Shown here: positions 14,574-17,755 of the stretch, in pieces | How positions within the stretch are numbered: position 1 is the stretch's first letter | How the letters are laid out: every line of letters starts with the position of its first letter | Origin: Candidatus Fermentibacterota bacterium | GTDB lineage: Bacteria > JAFGKV01 | Length of the DNA: 17,755 nucleotides | Direction of reading: 5' to 3' | Assembly (NCBI GenBank): GCA_030620115.1 | Contig: JAUXFG010000076.1 | Coordinates: forward strand, 1-17,755 | The notes under the pieces: generated by a model | Told to the model about the DNA's origin: nothing | Seen by the model: only the letters and a program-made list of their open reading frames with translations | Databases searched by the model: none | Made by a program: the position numbers and the translations under genes

Positions 14574-14774
14574 CATTCGATGTTTCGCCAGCTGGCGGAT
14601 TGAATGTTCGTCGTTCGATGTATCTCAAGAGAGCTCTCAGCCCTTTGCCGAAGAAGTATTGCATCTCTGGAGGGACGCGCTCCGTCGCGTCCGTCGTTCG
14701 AGCGTCAACGGCCATGACTAAGCATGGCCTTCCATCATCCCCACTTCGATGTTGAATGTTGAACGTTCGATGTT
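14574..14774. repeat. Cluster of TTCGATGTT-type repeats with embedded hairpins
   Basis: Repeat copies at 14574-14622 and 14745-14774 match the copy at 13241-13278 (TTGAATGTTCG and CGTTCGATGT blocks). The first copy is interrupted by a perfect 12-bp palindrome, CGCCAGCTGGCG (14586-14597). Between the copies lie two more hairpins: GGACGCG/CGCGTCC (14673-14692) and GGCCATG/CATGGCC (14710-14729). The arrangement suggests small palindromes inserted into, or carried with, the repeats. Confidence 0.6.
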
Positions 14775-15043
14775 TTCCTCTCCTCCCTCCTTCCTCCTCA
14801 ACAGCTCAACAGCATATCAGATCCCCTCCGTCTCATTCGACGTTCATACTCTTAATCCCCCAATCCCACAATCTCCTCTCCCAATCTGTGAAATCTGTGG
14901 TTCGCAATCCAGCATTTCCCATCCCCCCAATCGACCAAAGGTCGCAAAACCTTTCTTTGCGGGCTTTACGACTTTTCGTGAGGCTCACATCCCCAGATTT
15001 CCAAATTATAGATTTCAGATTCCAGATTCTCCCCATTCCCCAT

Positions 15044-16630
15044 TCATTCTGGGAGCGGTATCAACACACAGCAGCGCTTCGTGATAGGAAATGTCAAGCT
15101 CCGCTCGTACCATGTACTCGTCTTCCAATTCACTAGCTGATCAGCATAGTGCGGCAATCCAGGAATCCCCGATTCGCCGGTGGAAAGCAGGGCTTCGGCC
15201 CGGTTTGGCCGCCATCTGACCCCAGCAGAGACAGGGACCTTCCCCGTTGCCCATGGGGCACAATCGGAGTCGCTGATGTAGCCCGCCTTCTTGATGACGA
15301 TCCTGTCCCGTCCCAGAAGACGTAAGAGGGAAAACGAAAACGGGCTCTGCATGATGACGGATCCGGGAGCTAACGGGGGCTCTGATGCCCCCCCGAACAC
15401 AACACTGTCACCTGCCTGGCCCACAGTGATCAGACGGAAGGGGCCGCCTTTGCGCAACTCCAATGAGTCCTCTCCGGTCTCGCGGGAACCCATGATCCAG
15501 AGTCCCAAATACCGTTCGACCAGGGATGCATCCATCCCCGGGGCGCCCCGTGTGCCCAGCGAATCCCCTCCAGGAACACAACCCGCGAGAACCGACCACC
15601 CGTCCCGAATACGAACCGTGTCTTCGTACATGATGTGTTCGAGGTCGCCAATGAACTCCAAAACCCTATGCTCTTCCTCCCACTCCGTTACCACATTCCA
15701 TGCCGGCTCCACGTTTTGCCCAGTGATCAAGAAGGTCGCCTGCCGTGATGACACGCATGCAAATGGAACGGGCCATCCGGGAATCGCCCACCCCCGCCGG
15801 AACTCGCTCGAACCAATAGCCAGCGCCGCTTCATGCCAGGGCGAAGGAATCGTCGAGCCCCAGACCATGTCGTACTGGATCCAATCTCCGCTCTGCCTGC
15901 AATAAGCCGAGAGATCGCTCAGAAAAAGCCCAAGACCTTGCGAAAGCGTACGAAACGACAGCATGCTGTCCCCCACGGAAAACATCTCCATGTCCAGTTC
16001 AGAGGGCACCCGTGATGAGCAGGGAACAGCCAGCCACATAAGCATCGCCCCACTGGCGAGGACATCCTCCATCTTCCACGGCGCAGGCCGGTGTCGCAGA
16101 AGCAAGAATTCAGGCGGTAATCTGGTAGGATGAGCGGTGAGATATGCATTGATGCCATTGACATACGACTGCAGCAAGAGATGTGCTGCCTTGGGGAGGT
16201 TCGCCCGGAGAGCCAGAGCCTGCCGATAGAACCCCACACGCCGATGCCATAGATCGAGAGCGGATGCGCGTTCCCCGGTCAGGGACGTCAATTCTCCCCA
16301 CGCGGCCGCCCGCAAGAGATCCATCTGCCAGAGCCGATCTTGGGCATGAACGTAACCCAGTGCAAAGAAGAAATCCTCTTCCGTGCTGACCGAAATACTC
16401 GGTGTGCCGAGCCCATCTCGTGACACCAGTACCGGACGGATGAGATTGGGGAGCCTTTCAATTCCTCGCTCTTGGGGAAAGAGCGACCAGAGATAGCCAC
16501 CGCCGAGCACGAGTACCAATGCACATACGCCGGCAATATGCCGAAGTACTCGTAATCCGACCGCTCCTCGAGCGCCACGGGAGAGATATGATAAAGACCG
16601 GTGCTTCTTCGGAGCGGGAGAACCGGTCAC
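15044..16630 (-). CDS. Degenerate penicillin-acylase-family protein
   Basis: A 528-residue protein with one N-terminal membrane segment (about 31-50). Its alpha-chain-like region matches penicillin acylases: VLVSRDGLGTPSISVSTEEDF, LGYVHAQDRLWQMDLLRAAAWGEL (about 91-114), SYVNGINAYL and PPEFLLLRHRPAPWKMEDV. The C-terminus also matches (TGESGIPGLPHYADQLVNW). Between them the usual beta-chain start, GSNxW with the N-terminal Ser nucleophile, is missing: the sequence passes from an unconserved stretch to STIPSPWHEAALAIG and GWAIPGWPVPF. The protein is also some 200-250 residues shorter than typical members, the loss being internal. It is probably catalytically inactive or altered. The start is GTG 14 bases after the upstream gene's stop, with no clear ribosome binding site, suggesting coupling. 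The frame itself is open throughout. Confidence 0.75.
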   Translation of the reverse strand: MTGSPAPKKHRSLSYLSRGARGAVGLRVLRHIAGVCALVLVLGGGYLWSLFPQERGIERLPNLIRPVLVSRDGLGTPSISVSTEEDFFFALGYVHAQDRLWQMDLLRAAAWGELTSLTGERASALDLWHRRVGFYRQALALRANLPKAAHLLLQSYVNGINAYLTAHPTRLPPEFLLLRHRPAPWKMEDVLASGAMLMWLAVPCSSRVPSELDMEMFSVGDSMLSFRTLSQGLGLFLSDLSAYCRQSGDWIQYDMVWGSTIPSPWHEAALAIGSSEFRRGWAIPGWPVPFACVSSRQATFLITGQNVEPAWNVVTEWEEEHRVLEFIGDLEHIMYEDTVRIRDGWSVLAGCVPGGDSLGTRGAPGMDASLVERYLGLWIMGSRETGEDSLELRKGGPFRLITVGQAGDSVVFGGASEPPLAPGSVIMQSPFSFSLLRLLGRDRIVIKKAGYISDSDCAPWATGKVPVSAGVRWRPNRAEALLSTGESGIPGLPHYADQLVNWKTSTWYERSLTFPITKRCCVLIPLPE

Positions 16631-16644
16631 GAATTGAATGGTAT

Positions 16645-17244
16645 CTAGTTGGAAACGCTTTCGAGACCGTCGAGGTCGATAAGTTCGACGAATTTCCGAA
16701 GATTATCCTTCTTCCCCTGGCTGATCTCGATAGTCACTTGGATATCATTGTCCAATACTACCGTCAGCGTACCGTTGTCCGCGCCGTCCTCCCATTCGAT
16801 GGTACATTTATGGCCCTTGATGCGGACAAGCTCTCCGTCTTGGGTTCCGTACATCTGTGCCATCTTCATCATCGCCCCAAGCCCGGTTCCGCCCATTTCA
16901 CCAGCCATGATCTTCAGGGTCACGGACTCATCACCGTCCTTGGCTTCAAATCGGCGCCCGGTTTCAATCAGGCTGATGTTGAGTATGGCGGCAGCTGCAG
17001 CGTCCACCTCATCATCAAAGGCTTCGTAGCCTGCCACCGATTCCGGCAGGAATTTCATCAGTTCATCCGCCTGGAGCTTCCTGATCTCCCTGATCGCCCA
17101 CTGAAGATCCTCGATAGCCTTGGCGTACTTCCCTTGCTTCAAGAGCGCGTTTCCTGACTCAATGAGCGATCCCGGATCCTCCGCGGAACTCGGAAGCGAA
17201 AGCAATAGCAAAAATGCGGCGGTTGCCGCCAGCATACGGCGCAT
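16645..17244 (-). CDS. Exported protein of unknown function
   Basis: A 199-residue protein with a clear signal peptide, MRRMLAATAAFLLLLSLPSSA, cleaved probably before EDP. Residues about 25-57 (LIESGNALLKQGKYAKAIED, then LQWAIREIRKLQ) look like a single TPR-type helical hairpin. Next is ELMKFLPESVAGYEA, an amphipathic segment, and then a mixed alpha/beta region with RFEAKDGDESVTLKIMAG and a C-terminal sheet (GTLTVVLDNDIQVTIEIS). I have a general impression of similar secreted proteins in Proteobacteria but cannot name a family, and no catalytic motif is seen. The start at 17244 is chosen for AAGGAGGA about five bases upstream; an ATG at 17271 with GAGG is possible. It is followed after 14 bases by the acylase-like gene, so the two are likely co-transcribed. 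Confidence 0.7.
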   Translation of the reverse strand: MRRMLAATAAFLLLLSLPSSAEDPGSLIESGNALLKQGKYAKAIEDLQWAIREIRKLQADELMKFLPESVAGYEAFDDEVDAAAAAILNISLIETGRRFEAKDGDESVTLKIMAGEMGGTGLGAMMKMAQMYGTQDGELVRIKGHKCTIEWEDGADNGTLTVVLDNDIQVTIEISQGKKDNLRKFVELIDLDGLESVSN

Positions 17245-17409
17245 GTCTTCCTCCTTCTTCTTCAAGTTCATGGTCCTCTTCCTTGGAGAAGGCGTATAGC
17301 CCACTCAACCCTATCGAGTATCAGAACAAAGCCGTGGAGAGAAGGTATGGCGCATGAACGCGCCTGTCCAGTATGGCTGATGCCTGCCTGACACCTGCCT
17401 GATCCCCTC

Positions 17410-17438
17410 TTGACTCCACTCTTTCCCCCTCGTAATCT
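17410..17438 (+). promoter_or_regulatory. Sigma70-like promoter of tRNA-Asn
   Basis: TTGACT (17410-17415), a 17-base spacer and TAATCT (17433-17438), with the expected start about 10 bases before the mature tRNA. The spacing and -35 box are the same as in the malic enzyme promoter. The -10 matches the consensus only at its first, second and sixth bases. Confidence 0.5.
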
Positions 17439-17455
17439 ACCGCCCGCAAATACCT

Positions 17456-17531
17456 TCCTCGGTAGCTCAATTGGTAGAGCGGGTGGCTGTTAACCACTAG
17501 GTTGGGGGTTCAAGTCCCTCCCGGGGAGCCA
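17456..17531 (+). tRNA. tRNA-Asn (anticodon GTT)
   Basis: A full cloverleaf of 76 bases: acceptor arms TCCTCGG and CCGGGGA (one G-U), D arm GCTC/GAGC with GG in the loop, anticodon stem GGTGG/CCACT around loop CTGTTAA with anticodon GTT at 17489-17491, T arm GGGGG-TTCAAGT-CCCTC, discriminator G and an encoded CCA end. It decodes AAC and AAU. Confidence 0.97.
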
Positions 17532-17569
17532 GCAAGACAACAATTGGAGAGACCTCTTTCGGACTTCCA

Positions 17570-17755
17570 ATGACCTACTGGACATACATTCTCCACAGCG
17601 AAGCATCCGATCGCTTCTACTACGGTCACACGAACAGTCTTGTGCGGCGAATCCGCCAGCATAATGACCCTGCATACGCGCTCTCCAAGACGACCAAGAG
17701 ATTCACCGGGCCTTGGAAGCTTGTTTGGTCTGAAGCTTGCGGATCTCGAAGCGAG
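17570..17755 (+). CDS. GIY-YIG nuclease family protein (5' part, cut by window)
   Basis: The first 62 codons of a gene that runs off the window. The product starts MTYWTYILHSEASDRFYYGH and continues with TNSLVRRIRQHN. This is the GIY-YIG fold: TYI and YYG stand for the two signature tripeptides, the Arg residues in LVRRIRQHN include the expected catalytic Arg, and the later GPWKLVWSEACGSRSE matches the strand and helix start that carry the Glu in single-domain members (about 85-100 residues). These small stand-alone nucleases have no settled function. The gene begins 38 bases after the tRNA, so it may be transcribed with it; GGAGAG at 17545-17550 is too far upstream of the ATG to be a good ribosome binding site. 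Confidence 0.85.
   Translation, partial: MTYWTYILHSEASDRFYYGHTNSLVRRIRQHNDPAYALSKTTKRFTGPWKLVWSEACGSRSE

Larger units (their letters stand above)
14335..15043. other. 709-bp gene-free region of repeats and C/T-rich filler
   Basis: I see no convincing gene here. From left to right it holds the lpxD leader, the 46-bp palindrome, a pyrimidine-rich tract (about 14460-14573), a cluster of AACGTT/TTCGATGTT-type repeats with small hairpins (14574-14774), and more pyrimidine-rich filler up to the stop codon of the acylase-like gene. The last part contains stuttering phrases such as AATCCCCCAATCCC, AATCTGTGAAATCTGTGG and GATTTCAGATTCCAGATT. Small open frames through it have low-complexity products and no ribosome binding sites. 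Confidence 0.7.

Noticed and set aside
14448-15043. Stuttering phrases such as AATCCCCCAATCCC taken as a possible CRISPR array or tandem repeat
   Set aside because: There is no regular spacing, no conserved direct repeat of CRISPR length and no cas gene. It is C/T-rich low-complexity filler.
3546-17321. 18-bp near-match CAACCCTATC(A/G)AG(G/T)ATCA at 3546-3563 and near 17304-17321, each upstream of an exported-protein gene
   Set aside because: A 16-of-18 match is expected a few times by chance in a window this size on both strands, and the two sites lie at different places relative to any promoter.
17490-17675. Minus-strand frame across the tRNA ending GRDLNPQPSG
   Set aside because: This is the familiar spurious product of reading a tRNA gene on the wrong strand.

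Overview
The window looks like a chromosomal segment of an uncultured Gram-negative bacterium with moderately high GC. LpxD (lipid A synthesis), a bifunctional class A penicillin-binding protein and several exported or lipoprotein-type proteins indicate an outer membrane. The genes are ordinary bacterial core genes mixed with poorly known secreted proteins. The intergenic DNA is rich in short repeats and C/T-rich filler. That style is reminiscent of environmental lineages around the FCB and candidate-phylum groups, but nothing here fixes the phylum.

Layout: (1) 47-2865: a hypC-hypD-hypE operon (+) for the Fe(CN)2CO cofactor of [NiFe] hydrogenases. It is bracketed by two related, hairpin-rich elements of about 190-215 bp with imperfect terminal inverted repeats. 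(2) 2892-7855: four minus-strand genes, read from right to left: a PBP1A-type peptidoglycan synthase, a membrane protein with a spermidine-synthase-like methyltransferase domain, an NTF2-like exported protein, and a small secreted fibronectin-like protein with its own sigma70-like promoter. (3) 8053-13060: plus-strand malic enzyme with a good sigma70-type promoter, then a GT4 glycosyltransferase behind a leader that can fold its Shine-Dalgarno into alternative hairpins, an overlapping small lipoprotein, and a heparinase II/III-family polysaccharide lyase. The last three look like a small cell-surface glycan group. (4) 13061-15043: lpxD (-) set among repeats: two inverted copies of an AACGTT/TTCGATGTT-type repeat, a perfect 46-bp palindrome, and a cluster of repeats carrying small hairpins. 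(5) 15044-17244: two closely spaced minus-strand genes, an exported protein of unknown function followed by a penicillin-acylase-like protein that has lost its nucleophile region. (6) 17410-17755: tRNA-Asn(GTT) with a promoter, then the start of a GIY-YIG nuclease gene cut off by the window edge.

No complete new defence or biosynthetic system is evident. The most interesting material is the repeat biology: the paired elements around hypCDE with an apparently interchangeable hairpin cassette, the hairpin-bearing repeats around lpxD, and a short sequence match between the paired elements and the GIY-YIG gene at the right edge. The degenerate acylase and the possible Shine-Dalgarno switch before the glycosyltransferase also merit checking.
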